DNA of 43,982 bases, from NCBI GenBank assembly GCA_963516675.1, contig CAUQBH010000015.1, positions 1 through 43,982 on the forward strand, written 5' to 3'. Source of the stretch: JABCPE02 sp963516675 (GTDB lineage Bacteria; Bacteroidota; Bacteroidia; Flavobacteriales; Weeksellaceae). The first letter of the stretch is position 1, and each line of letters begins with the position of its first letter. The notes under the pieces were generated by a model. The model worked only from the letters and a program-made list of their open reading frames with translations, searched no databases and was not told the origin of the DNA. This document shows positions 23,968 through 31,891 of the stretch, one piece after another. The position numbers were made by a program, and so were the translations under genes.

Positions 23968-24659
23968 AAAACCTCCTCTACATAGTTGTTGTTTTGGTGC
24001 TGATTTCTTGTGGGAAAATTCAGCCCGAAGGTAGTGAAATAAAAACGCAAGAGGTGAAGATAGAGGAATTTAGCGCTTTGCATTTGGATGGGAATTTCAA
24101 AGTGTCCTATATACAAAGCACAGAAAATAAACTGACAGTGGAGACTTATCCTAATATTTTTGAAAATTTAAAAATCAAAGTTAAGGATAAAGAATTGACT
24201 ATCAGCGAAAAGAGAAAAACTGAAGGCGTGGAAGTGTATAACATCATTTTGTATTCTTCTGGGAAAATTTCTAAAATGAAAATGCAGAATTCGGCGGAAT
24301 TTAATATTTCCAGCCAGATGATGATGGATGATTTTAGCCTGAAAATGGAAGATAATACGAAATTTATAGGGGCTATATTATCTAATAAAGCTGAGATAAA
24401 TCTCTATGATAGTGCTCGGCTGGAGATGTTTGGGAAAACGCTGGAAGCAGAGGTGGTGATGAGGGATTCTGCTGTGATGGCGTCTCCGTATTGGTTTGTA
24501 AATAACTTGAAAATCAAGGCTGAAGATAATATTTTAGCGGAAATTTCGATTGAAGAAAAATTAGAAGGAAAACTAAAAAATAACGCAAAAATAAGCTATA
24601 AAGGCAATCCTGTAAAGAAAGTTTTGGAGGAGGATAAAGCGTTAGTAATAAAAAAATAA
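23964..24659 (+). CDS. DUF2807 (GIN domain) lipoprotein
   Basis: A 231-residue protein with a lipoprotein signal ending LISCG (C16). The repeated strand pattern (FSALHLDGNFKVSYIQ, LTVETYPNIFENLKIKVKDKELTI, KMKMQNSAEFNI, DFSLKMEDNTKFIG) is that of DUF2807/GIN auto-transporter-adhesin-like beta helices common in Bacteroidota lipoproteins. It likely sits at the outer membrane or faces the periplasm; function is unknown. It overlaps the preceding gene by ATGA, and the mutase follows 18 nt later. Confidence 0.78.
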   Translation: MKNLLYIVVVLVLISCGKIQPEGSEIKTQEVKIEEFSALHLDGNFKVSYIQSTENKLTVETYPNIFENLKIKVKDKELTISEKRKTEGVEVYNIILYSSGKISKMKMQNSAEFNISSQMMMDDFSLKMEDNTKFIGAILSNKAEINLYDSARLEMFGKTLEAEVVMRDSAVMASPYWFVNNLKIKAEDNILAEISIEEKLEGKLKNNAKISYKGNPVKKVLEEDKALVIKK

Positions 24660-24677
24660 ACTATAAAAGTTAAAAGT

Positions 24678-26390
24678 ATGACAACAATAGAAAAAGCAAG
24701 GCTTTGGCTTTCAGAGTCTTTTGATGAAGAAACAAGAACTAAAGTCCAGCAGTTGATAGATGAAAATGGAGCAGAGCTGGAAGATTCTTTTTATAAAGAG
24801 TTAGAATTTGGGACAGGAGGAATGCGCGGAGTGATGGGCGTGGGAACCAACAGACTCAATAAATATACGCTTGGACAGGCTACTCAGGGACTGGCAAACT
24901 ACCTACACCAGCAGTTTAAAGGCGAAACTATCAAAGTAGCTATCGCCTATGATGTGAGAAATAATTCCAAAGAATTTGGGAAAATAGTAGCAGATGTGCT
25001 TACGGCTAATGGAATCCATGTTTTACTTTTCAAGGAACACCGCCCTACGCCAGAGCTTTCTTTCACGGTGAGAAATAAAAAATGTAATGCAGGAATTGTA
25101 CTCACAGCATCGCACAACCCGCCTGAATACAATGGTTACAAGGTTTATTGGAATGATGGAGCGCAGATTGTCCCGCCGAATGATGAGGCGATTATCAAAG
25201 AGGTGTATTCCGTTAGATTTGAGGATATTAAATTTAATGGAAATGATGATTTGATAGAATGGATAGGCGAGGAGCAGGATGATGTTTATATAGATGCTTG
25301 TATGCAAAACTCTCTTTATCAGAATGTTGGGAGAGATAATCTGAACATCGTTTTCACTTCTATCCATGGGACAACTTACACTACAATCCCAAAAGCCCTT
25401 AAAAACGCTGGATTTGCAAAGGTGGATTTGGTGAGAGAGCAGATGATTCCAAGTGGAAATTTCCCAACCGTGGAAAGCCCTAATCCAGAAGAACCTGCGG
25501 CGCTTACGATGGCGACGGACTTGGCAGAAATTACCAATGCAGATATTGTCATCGGCTGTGACCCAGATGGAGATAGACTTGGTATTGCGGTTAGAAACCT
25601 TGAAGGGAAAATCCAGCTGCTTAATGGAAACCAGACCAATACAATTCTGACTTATTACATCCTTGACCAATGGAAAAAAGCAGGAAAAATCACAGGAAGT
25701 GAGTTCATCGGTTCTACTATTGTGACTTCGGATATTTTCTTTGATATTGCTAAAAAATACGGAATAGAGTGCAAGGCGGGACTTACAGGCTTTAAATGGA
25801 TTGGTAAAATGATTCGCGAAGCCGAAGGAAAACAAAAATTCGTCTGTGGAGGAGAGGAGAGTTTTGGTTTTATGACGGGGGATTTTGTGAGAGATAAGGA
25901 CTCATGTGGTTCTATCCTCCTTGCCTGCGAAATAGCAGCATGGTGCAAGGCTCAGGGCAGCAGTATTTTCCAGTATATGATAGAGATTTATAAGGATTTA
26001 GGGCTTTATCAAGAGGCGCTGGTCAATGTGGTGAGAAAAGGAAGAGAAGGAGCAGAGGAAATCAAAAAAATGATGTCAGATTTCCGTAATAATCCAGTGA
26101 AAGCATTGGCAGGTTCCAAAGTGGTTCTTGTGAAAGATTTTCAGGAGCAGACTGCATGGGATTTAGTGAAAGATGAAAAAGTAGAAATGACCGATATTCC
26201 TAAGTCTAATGTGCTGATATACTACACGGAAGACGGTACGAAAGTAGCTATCCGTCCATCAGGAACGGAGCCGAAAATTAAGTTCTATTTCTCTGTGAAA
26301 AGTAACATTTCATCTGAGAGCGAATATGCTGTTCAGGTGGAAAAATTAAATCATAAAATAGAGCAAATCAAGAAAGATTTGAGTTTATAA
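24678..26390 (+). CDS. alpha-D-phosphohexomutase (phosphoglucomutase/phosphomannomutase)
   Basis: Interconverts hexose 1- and 6-phosphates. The 570-residue protein has four family motifs: the phosphoserine loop TASHNPPEYNG (S145), the metal loop DPDGDR (D295, D297, D299), the sugar-binding GGEESFGFMTGD (391-402) and the phosphate-binding RPSGTEPKIKFYF near residue 520. The length fits the PGM2-like branch used by Bacteroidota rather than GlmM (~450). It lies 18 nt after the DUF2807 gene, at the end of the glycosyltransferase operon, and a terminator follows. Confidence 0.95.
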   Translation: MTTIEKARLWLSESFDEETRTKVQQLIDENGAELEDSFYKELEFGTGGMRGVMGVGTNRLNKYTLGQATQGLANYLHQQFKGETIKVAIAYDVRNNSKEFGKIVADVLTANGIHVLLFKEHRPTPELSFTVRNKKCNAGIVLTASHNPPEYNGYKVYWNDGAQIVPPNDEAIIKEVYSVRFEDIKFNGNDDLIEWIGEEQDDVYIDACMQNSLYQNVGRDNLNIVFTSIHGTTYTTIPKALKNAGFAKVDLVREQMIPSGNFPTVESPNPEEPAALTMATDLAEITNADIVIGCDPDGDRLGIAVRNLEGKIQLLNGNQTNTILTYYILDQWKKAGKITGSEFIGSTIVTSDIFFDIAKKYGIECKAGLTGFKWIGKMIREAEGKQKFVCGGEESFGFMTGDFVRDKDSCGSILLACEIAAWCKAQGSSIFQYMIEIYKDLGLYQEALVNVVRKGREGAEEIKKMMSDFRNNPVKALAGSKVVLVKDFQEQTAWDLVKDEKVEMTDIPKSNVLIYYTEDGTKVAIRPSGTEPKIKFYFSVKSNISSESEYAVQVEKLNHKIEQIKKDLSL

Positions 26391-26393
26391 TTA

Positions 26394-26430
26394 TTACTCC
26401 CTGTCGTGTATGATGGGGAGTAAAATTTTT
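26394..26430 (+). terminator. terminator after the phosphohexomutase gene
   Basis: Stem TTACTCCC / GGGAGTAA (26394-26401, 26416-26423) with a 14-nt loop, then AATTTTTG. Confidence 0.8.
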
Positions 26431-26445
26431 GAATAAGGTTTTGTT

Positions 26446-26477
26446 TTTGGTCAGTTTGTAAAGTTTTTTTACTTTTA
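26446..26477 (+). promoter_or_regulatory. promoter of the SH3-protein / kdsB genes
   Basis: TTTG (26446-26449), 20 nt, TACTTTTA (26470-26477, one mismatch), 18 nt before the ATG. Confidence 0.6.
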
Positions 26478-26495
26478 ACCGCTTAAATTTTTACA

Positions 26496-27341
26496 ATGAA
26501 GAAGCTGGGAATTTTATGTTTTTTTATTCTTTGTATCTGGGTATCAGCTCAGAACAATGATGAAGTCTATTTTGGAAGTTATACTTTTGATAAAAAAGTA
26601 GCCCAAAAAGTAATGGTATCAGACGCAAAAGTAAGAGAGCAACCTAATTATAAATCTAATAAAATAGACAGTCTGCAGATAGGTGATGCTGTTAATATTA
26701 CTAACATTACTACTCATATGCATTCTGCGGGGCTTCGTGAAGCGCCTTGGTATGAAATCAGCTATAAGAAAAATAACCAGCTGAAAAAAGGCTATATCTG
26801 GGGTGGAAATCTCGCTTTGGGGCATCAGAAAAAGAATGGCGTAGAGTTTCTCTTTGGGGCTGTGGGAACGGTCAGTAGGGATGGAGGCGCTTATAAACAG
26901 GTGAAAATGGAGGTTCTGGCGCTGGAAAACAATAAAGTAATAGATAAACATAATTTTCTTGTTGATAATCTGCATTTTACAAATATGGAGATACTAAACA
27001 ACAAGGGGCTATCAGGAATAAAATCCGTGATAAGGGTAGAAAACTCAGGCGAGGCGTGTGGAATCCCTACCAGTACGCAGTATTTGCTATGGAATGGGAA
27101 GAAGTTTTTTCCGCTGGATTTGTTGATGAATGTGGGGGATGCAGGGGTTTTTTATCATAGTGAAGAATATATTTTCCCGAGTGATAAAGGAGGCGTGAAA
27201 TCTAAAATCATCATGAAAATGGAAGAAGCAGAATTCGATGAAGATGACAATGAAAAAGAAACTCCGATAAATCAAAAAACAGATGAAAAAACATTTATTT
27301 GGGATGGAAAAACCTTATCTCAAATATTGAAATTAAAGTAA
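26496..27341 (+). CDS. secreted SH3-domain protein
   Basis: A 281-residue protein with a signal peptide (MKKLGILCFFILCIWVSAQ). Residues ~38-105 form a bacterial SH3 domain: VMVSDAKVREQPNYKSNKIDSL is the typical first part, and WYEISYKKN with KKGYIWGGNL the last strands. The C-terminal half (~110-281) is an uncharacterised beta-rich domain ending in an acidic stretch (EEAEFDEDDNEKE). Bacterial SH3 domains often bind peptidoglycan or peptides; no enzyme domain is attached here. kdsB begins 3 nt after its stop, so the two are co-transcribed. Confidence 0.75.
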   Translation: MKKLGILCFFILCIWVSAQNNDEVYFGSYTFDKKVAQKVMVSDAKVREQPNYKSNKIDSLQIGDAVNITNITTHMHSAGLREAPWYEISYKKNNQLKKGYIWGGNLALGHQKKNGVEFLFGAVGTVSRDGGAYKQVKMEVLALENNKVIDKHNFLVDNLHFTNMEILNNKGLSGIKSVIRVENSGEACGIPTSTQYLLWNGKKFFPLDLLMNVGDAGVFYHSEEYIFPSDKGGVKSKIIMKMEEAEFDEDDNEKETPINQKTDEKTFIWDGKTLSQILKLK

Positions 27342-27344
27342 AAA

Positions 27345-28085
27345 ATGAAAAAAAATAAAATAATAGCTGTTATCCCTGCACGATACGAAGCGAGCCGTTT
27401 CCCAGGGAAGCTTATGCAGCTTTTGGGCGAGAAAACTGTCATTACCACTACTTACCAAAATGTGGTGGAAACAGGCTTGTTTGATGAGGTTTTCGTGGCT
27501 ACGGATTCAGAAATTATTTTTAATGAAATAAAAAACGCAGGGGGAAAAGCCCTGATGACAGGTCAGCACGAGACAGGCAGCGACCGTATCGCAGAGGCTG
27601 TACAGAATATCGACTGTGATATAGTGGTGAATGTCCAAGGTGATGAACCTTTCCTAAAAACCGAACCACTGAAACAGCTGATTTCGGTTTTTGAGGCTGA
27701 TGACAAGAAGGAAATTTCTCTGGCATCACTCAAAATTCATTTGACAGAAAAACAAGAAATAGAAAGCCCGAATAATGTAAAAGTAATTACGGATAAAGAT
27801 GGTTTTGCGCTGTATTTCAGTCGTTCTGTGATTCCATATCCGAGAGAGGAGAAGGGCATAAAATATTTTAAACATATCGGCGTTTATGCTTTTAGACGGG
27901 AAGCTTTGCTTAACTTTGCAAAACTTCCGATGAAACCTTTGGAAATTGCTGAAAAAATAGAATGTCTCCGCTATCTGGAATACGGCATGAAAATCAAGAT
28001 GATAGAGACCAATTTCGTGGGCGTGGGGATAGATGTTCCAGAGGATTTGGAAAAGGCAAGAGAAATTTTAAGAAGAAACCAATAA
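27345..28085 (+). CDS. kdsB: 3-deoxy-manno-octulosonate cytidylyltransferase
   Basis: Activates Kdo with CTP to CMP-Kdo for the lipopolysaccharide inner core. The 246-residue protein shows IIAVIPARYEASRFPGK (4-20, nucleotide-binding loop), FVATDSE, NVQGDEP (metal and Kdo site), YFSRSVIPYPRE, HIGVYAFRREAL and GIDVPEDLEKA near the end, all diagnostic. It is cytoplasmic. It starts 3 nt after the SH3 gene, and the next gene starts 17 nt after its stop, so three genes appear to form one transcript tied to the envelope. Confidence 0.97.
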   Translation: MKKNKIIAVIPARYEASRFPGKLMQLLGEKTVITTTYQNVVETGLFDEVFVATDSEIIFNEIKNAGGKALMTGQHETGSDRIAEAVQNIDCDIVVNVQGDEPFLKTEPLKQLISVFEADDKKEISLASLKIHLTEKQEIESPNNVKVITDKDGFALYFSRSVIPYPREEKGIKYFKHIGVYAFRREALLNFAKLPMKPLEIAEKIECLRYLEYGMKIKMIETNFVGVGIDVPEDLEKAREILRRNQ

Positions 28086-28102
28086 ACCATAAAAAGAATA
28101 AC

Positions 28103-28765
28103 ATGAGAAAAATATTTCTGATAACCTTGGTATTTTTAGCGCAAATATTTTTTGCCCAGACAGCGGCTCAGATTATTGATAAAAATATCCAAAACACAGG
28201 AGGTTTAGTTCAGTGGAAACTGCTGAATACCATTCTGCTTCAGGGAAAAGTGATTTTGGGAGTGAATGAGGAATACCCTGTGAAAATCTACCAAGCCAGA
28301 CCGAATCTTACCAAAACCATCGTAGTGAATGGAAAAAAAGAGCAGGTGATAGAGGGCTATGATGGGAAAAAGGGCTACGCTATGAACTACGCCGTAAATA
28401 AACTCCAAGAATACCCAAATTATAAGCCAGAGAGCTTCGATACAGATTTTATCAATTATGAACAAAAGGGCTTCACAGCGGAGCTTTTGGGAGTAGAAAA
28501 ATTCGGAGATAAGGAAGTTTTCAAAGTAGAACTTACCAAGAATGTGAATAAAACCATTTACTATTTTGACAAGCTGTCCTACCTGCTTTTAAAGGAGGAA
28601 AAAAGGGGAGAGACCATCACTTATTCTGATTACAAAAAAGTAGGAAATCTGCTGATGCCATTTAGAATAGAGGCTTCCTCGCCAAAAAAGGATTCGGACT
28701 ATGTGATGATTTTTAGTAAAATAGAACTAAACAAAGCCTTTAAAGACGATACTTTTAAATTCTAA
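28103..28765 (+). CDS. periplasmic LolA-like protein
   Basis: A 220-residue protein with a signal peptide (MRKIFLITLVFLAQIFFAQ). It begins the mature part with AAQIIDKNIQNTGG, a usual first helix of outer-membrane lipoprotein-sorting (LolA/LolB-like) folds, followed by long alternating beta strands (TILLQGKVIL, RPNLTKTIVV, KEVFKVELTKNVNKTIYYFD). The half-barrel pattern and size fit, but the true LolA role cannot be assigned. The frame is open upstream to 27962, inside kdsB; the ATG at 28103 is chosen because it gives the signal peptide. Confidence 0.65.
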   Translation: MRKIFLITLVFLAQIFFAQTAAQIIDKNIQNTGGLVQWKLLNTILLQGKVILGVNEEYPVKIYQARPNLTKTIVVNGKKEQVIEGYDGKKGYAMNYAVNKLQEYPNYKPESFDTDFINYEQKGFTAELLGVEKFGDKEVFKVELTKNVNKTIYYFDKLSYLLLKEEKRGETITYSDYKKVGNLLMPFRIEASSPKKDSDYVMIFSKIELNKAFKDDTFKF

Positions 28766-28789
28766 ATAAAATCAAAATCTCGAAAAATA

Positions 28790-28823
28790 AAAATCCCTTC
28801 TGTGAGAGAAGGGATTTTCTTTT
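28790..28823. terminator. bidirectional terminator between the LolA-like gene and ffh
   Basis: Perfect 12-bp stem AAAATCCCTTCT / AGAAGGGATTTT (28790-28818), loop GTGAG, followed by T-rich sequence on the plus strand and preceded by A-rich sequence. Confidence 0.9.
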
Positions 28824-28829
28824 ATTCGT

Positions 28830-30200
28830 TTATTTTCCTCCGAAAGGCATTCCTCCGCCCATTCCTGGGAGTCCGCCGCCTTTGCTCATCATAGACATCA
28901 GCTGCTTACCTTGTGGACTTTGCAGGAGTTTCATAGTCTTGCCAAGCTGCTCGAACTGCTTCATCAGAGCGGTTACTTCTTCTACCTTTCTTCCGCTTCC
29001 TTTGGCTATTCTTTGTCTTCTCGGCATGGTGATGATGCTCGGTCTTCTTCTTTCTTCTGGCGTCATGGACTGTATCATCGCCTCTATATGCTTGAAGGTA
29101 TCGTCATTGATATCCACATTTTGGGCTACTTTTCCCATTCCTGGTATCATGCCCATGAGGTCTTTCATTCCTCCCATTTTCTTCATCATCTGAAGCTGTT
29201 TTAGGAAGTCATCAAAACCAAGTTCGTTTTTCTGAATTTTTTTGTTGAGTTTCTTTGCTTCTTCTTCATCGAACTGCTCTTGGGCTCTTTCTACCAAGGA
29301 AACCACATCTCCCATTCCTAGGATTCTGTCCGCCATTCTGTCTGGATAGAAGATATCTAGGGCGTCCATTTTTTCTCCTGTGGAGATGAATTTTATCGGT
29401 TTATTAACCACGGAACGAATTGTAAGCGCCGCTCCGCCTCGGGTATCACCGTCTAATTTGGTAAGAACTACTCCGTTGTAGTTTAGCACCTCGTTGAACG
29501 CGTTGGCTGTATTTACTGCATCCTGCCCTGTCATGGAATCCACTACGAAGAGCGTTTCAGAAGGTTTTATAGTCTGGTGGACACTGCGGATTTCGTTCAT
29601 CATTTCTTCATCGATAGCCAAACGCCCAGCGGTGTCTATAATCACTACATCGTGTTTGTTTTGTTTAGCGAAATCGATGGCGTTTTGTGAAATCTGAACA
29701 GGATTTTTGTTTTCTAGTTCTTTATAAACAGGAACGCCTATCTGTTCTCCGAGAACTCCCAGCTGGTCGATAGCCGCAGGTCTGTAGACATCACAGGCTA
29801 CTAGTAGAGGGTTTTTGTTCTTTTTCTTTTTGAGGAAGTTGGCCAGTTTTCCAGAGAAAGTGGTTTTCCCTGAACCCTGAAGCCCAGCGATGAGGATAAT
29901 GCTCGGTTTGTCCGCTAGATTGATGCCTTCCTGCGTGCCGCCCATGAGCTCCACCAGCTCATCATGAACGATTTTGGTCATCAGCTGTCCAGGAGTGAGC
30001 GAGGTGAGGACATTCTGCCCGATGGCTTTGTCCTGCACTCTTTTGGTGAGGTCTTTGGCTACTTTGTAGTTTACATCGGCATCCACCAAGGCACGGCGGA
30101 TTTCTTTAACCGTTTCTGCTACATTGATTTCTGTGATTTTTCCTCTTCCAGAGAGGTTGTGCAGTGCTTTATCTAATTTGTCTTGTAAACTCTGAAACAT
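28830..30200 (-). CDS. ffh: signal recognition particle protein Ffh (SRP54)
   Basis: The GTPase that binds signal sequences and the SRP RNA and delivers ribosomes to FtsY. The 456-residue protein has the N-domain helices (1-85), the G domain with AGLQGSGKTT (105-114), DVYRPAAIDQLG, IDTAGR, TKLDGDTRGG, and the methionine-rich M domain (~320-456), including the RNA-binding MPRRQRIAKGSG and a glycine/methionine tail (GGGLPGMGGGMPFGGK). A TATTTTTG box (30232..30225) precedes the ATG. Its RNA partner is at 22366-22458. Confidence 0.98.
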   Translation of the reverse strand: MFQSLQDKLDKALHNLSGRGKITEINVAETVKEIRRALVDADVNYKVAKDLTKRVQDKAIGQNVLTSLTPGQLMTKIVHDELVELMGGTQEGINLADKPSIILIAGLQGSGKTTFSGKLANFLKKKKNKNPLLVACDVYRPAAIDQLGVLGEQIGVPVYKELENKNPVQISQNAIDFAKQNKHDVVIIDTAGRLAIDEEMMNEIRSVHQTIKPSETLFVVDSMTGQDAVNTANAFNEVLNYNGVVLTKLDGDTRGGAALTIRSVVNKPIKFISTGEKMDALDIFYPDRMADRILGMGDVVSLVERAQEQFDEEEAKKLNKKIQKNELGFDDFLKQLQMMKKMGGMKDLMGMIPGMGKVAQNVDINDDTFKHIEAMIQSMTPEERRRPSIITMPRRQRIAKGSGRKVEEVTALMKQFEQLGKTMKLLQSPQGKQLMSMMSKGGGLPGMGGGMPFGGK

Positions 30201-30317
30201 AATTTTCTATTTTAGAATAGGTTGCAAAAATAAGGAATTTTCTTCAGTTTTGGATAGTGGGAAAGCTCAAAACACGAATAAAAAAAATATTGGCTCAGAA
30301 TAACTTGCGAAAAACAG

Positions 30318-30325
30318 TATCTTTG
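30318..30325 (+). promoter_or_regulatory. -7 promoter element of the immunity-like pair
   Basis: TATCTTTG matches TAnnTTTG exactly. It is followed by about 120 nt of AT-rich leader without a recognisable gene before 30450. Confidence 0.55.
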
Positions 30326-30449
30326 TCTATATGAAATGACAGGGGACTATCCACCTAAATAACCGCGAACCTTATAAAAACATTAAGAAAATGAAAATAA
30401 AACTCAATAAAATCCAAATGTACATTGTTAATTTTTAAATACAAACAAA

Positions 30450-31129
30450 ATGAAATATTATAAAATTCAAATAAAAAGTTTTTACGGAGATAGAATAGCA
30501 AGCAATGCTAATTTTATAGATAATTCTAAAGAGTACATTTTTAAAAAGATATCTTTAGGAGAAATTATTCCAGATACGCCGATTTTTGATTATTTCTTTT
30601 TAGAAAGTTTTGATGAAAAACAATATTGGGAATGGGCTTTATTTGATGTGTATAAATTCATTGGAGAAACTAGCAATATGCTAGGAGCTTTATTAATTTC
30701 TAAAAAATTAAAAAAAGTATTAGAAAACTTTAAGATAACAGAACCTCATTTTTATTATTTGAGTAAATTATTATATAAAGGTGAAAAAAAGATTATTATG
30801 TTTTTCAATTTACGGGAAAAAATATATACAAAGAATTGACAAAATATATTAATTTTTCAAAATCAGAATTTTTAAATCCTGCAACAAGAAGAATTGTTTT
30901 CTTCGATGAAATAAACGATTATATAGAAAAAAGTGAAAAACTCTACTTTGAAAAAAATACAGATTTTATTAAGAAAAAAATAGTGTTAAACAAAAAATTG
31001 GATTTTTTCCCTATGCAGAGTTTTTTTCAAGATAATTTAGTTTCTGAAAACTTAAAACAAGCCATAGAAGAAAACGGCATCATAGGTTTCGAGTTCTTTG
31101 ATATTGATTATGAAGTGGTTGCAGAATGA
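30450..31129 (+). pseudogene. Imm11/DUF1629-like immunity protein, split by a one-base shift
   Basis: Two frames make one protein. The first (30450-30839) is sensible to KGEKK, then continues as an unlikely tail and stops. The other frame, from GAT at 30791, reads DYYVFQFTGKNIYKELTKYINFSKSE and stays open to 31129. Joining them needs one more A in the run of seven at 30784-30790 and yields about 226 residues. The joined protein resembles the imm11/DUF1629 family: GALLISKKLKKVLENFKI, a tyrosine-rich middle, and the closing LVSENLKQAIEENGIIGFEF. Such proteins neutralise polymorphic toxins in other bacteria, but no toxin is in the window. The codons around the shift read A AAA AAG in the zero frame, the classic -1 slippery heptamer, so recoding is possible. 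A deletion or assembly error is simpler. Confidence 0.6.
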
Positions 31130-31159
31130 AAAAATAAAAATAACTAAAATAAGATAAGT

Positions 31160-31835
31160 ATGCTTACAAAGAAAGAAAAAAAAGAATATGTTTTCAAAAA
31201 GTTAGATGTAGTTCTAAAACCACAAGGATACAAAGGTTTTAAAACAGGTGGAGACCCTTGCTATATCATAAATAAAGAAAACTACAGATGTAAATTCTAT
31301 CTTAATTTCAGTGATATGGGAGATTTATATTTTTCAAAATACAGTATGTCCATAAAACAAGTAGAAAGTATAGTGGAAGAGATTAGCAGCCCAAATGATA
31401 CTTCTCATTTAGATAAAGAAAGGTATATTTCACCAACAATTTTAGATACAAGTAAAAATTCCTATTTATACAAGATAATTGAAACACAAAAAGAGTTAGA
31501 GGATTTTACTAATTGGGTGATTGATTATCTTGAAAAAGAAGGCAAACATTTCATAGAAACCTATTCGTATCTTCCTAATATTCTAAAAAAAAATGGATGA
31601 GCTTACAGCTCAGCGGAAAACTTGGCAAAATAGGGAAAATGGAATATTGTCAGGTTCTTTAGATGCACAATTTAGAGGATTGATAATTTCCAAGTTATGT
31701 AATGATATAGGTTTTGATGATAAAATAAGTATGTGTGATGAAATTTTTTCACGAGAACAATATAAAGACTGGCTTCCATACTATGAAAAACTTAAAGAAC
31801 GCCTAAAAAGCGTGGAGCCTATTTATAATGTTTAG
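31160..31835 (+). pseudogene. DUF4304-like protein, split by a one-base shift in poly-A
   Basis: The first frame (31160-31600, 146 residues) opens MLTKKEKKEYVFKKLDVVLKPQGYKGFKTGG and reads through YCKFYLNFSD-like strands, resembling DUF4304 domains, a family often found among immunity-like proteins. It ends at LPNILKKNG. A second frame (31593-31835, 80 residues, MDELTAQRKTW...) starts within the A9 run at 31585-31593. Removing one A joins them as LPNILKKMDEL, giving 224 residues, the more natural reading. The alternative is two genes with an 8-nt overlap. It lies 30 nt after the Imm11-like gene and shares its strong A+T bias. Confidence 0.5.
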
Positions 31836-31848
31836 TTTCAAGAAACAA

Positions 31849-31880
31849 AAAAGACCTTACAAACTTGTAAGGTCTTTTGT
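31849..31880. terminator. bidirectional terminator between the immunity pair and the M16 gene
   Basis: Perfect 14-bp palindromic stem AAAAGACCTTACAA / TTGTAAGGTCTTTT (31849-31878) with a 2-nt centre (effective loop 4-6 nt). Confidence 0.88.
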
Positions 31881-31891
31881 TTAGACAAGGT

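Noticed and set aside
30279..30361. Remnant of a toxin C-terminus upstream of the immunity pair
   Set aside because: A 27-codon open stretch is present, but it has no recognisable toxin motif and overlaps the promoter; chance is enough to explain it.
30780..30839. Programmed -1 frameshift as the favoured explanation for the Imm11 split
   Set aside because: The slippery heptamer fits, but no stimulatory structure or upstream SD is seen, and the adjacent gene has the opposite shift, so tract-length error or variation is simpler. Kept only as a possibility.
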